23,427 nucleotides of DNA from CAYSPT01 sp964432985 (GTDB lineage: Bacteria > Muiribacteriota > CAYSPT01), in NCBI GenBank assembly GCA_964432985.1, contig CAYSPT010000076.1, positions 1 through 23,427 of the forward strand. The letters are read 5' to 3'. The notes under the pieces were generated by a model. It searched no databases, was not told where the DNA came from, and saw only the letters and a program-made list of their open reading frames with translations. The translations under genes and the position numbers were made by a program. Of the stretch, positions 23,411-23,427 are shown piece by piece (within the stretch, counting starts at the first letter, position 1; each line of letters starts with the position of its first letter).

Positions 23411-23427
23411 CCACCTCGAACATCTCC

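Overview
This window looks like a piece of an uncultured, Gram-negative-type bacterial chromosome. Most of it is GC-rich by eye, with ATG starts behind clear Shine-Dalgarno sites. Lipoprotein and Sec signals, a PilT-type ATPase, pilin-like head domains with a CxxN / C-x4-Y / CSxHG cysteine pattern, and VIT-VWA, NHL and cNMP-binding proteins together suggest a deep-branching lineage rich in type IV pilin-like proteins. Candidate phyla such as Riflebacteria are a guess; the sequence does not settle taxonomy. No tRNA, rRNA, CRISPR array or transposase was recognised.

Left part (1-5.5 kb): a minus-strand operon from about 3839 encodes a 732-residue metallo-beta-lactamase-fold protein with two cNMP-binding domains, then an NHL-propeller lipoprotein. 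A plus-strand YkgJ-type cysteine-cluster protein follows, convergent with a PilT-like ATPase.

Central part (4.5-11.8 kb) is the most unusual. An ECF sigma factor, a zinc-finger anti-sigma factor fused to an excisionase-type HTH, and a PilT-like ATPase run leftward. Divergent from them are a secreted DUF3352-like protein and a VIT-VWA protein. A membrane protein converges on the latter from the right. All three of these proteins carry a pilin-like cysteine module although none is a normal prepilin. ECF-like sites (AAC-N16-CGTAT) precede both the sigma gene and the membrane pilin-like gene, which suggests one regulon.

Right-centre (11.8-16.2 kb) is clearly more AT-rich and looks like an acquired, partly decayed block. 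It has a methyltransferase, an MscS-type channel with a C-terminal cNMP-binding domain, a small secreted protein, a GT9 heptosyltransferase fragment and a nucleotidyltransferase. Divergent from it are a second, GC-rich nucleotidyltransferase-like protein and a long GT4 glycosyltransferase.

Right end (20.1-23.4 kb): a tightly coupled leftward cassette encodes a GT4 glycosyltransferase, an HPr-kinase-like (ScmC-like) P-loop protein and a radical SAM/SPASM enzyme. Together the right half suggests cell-surface glycan or peptide modification; the centre suggests envelope sensing and pilin-like surface structures under ECF control.
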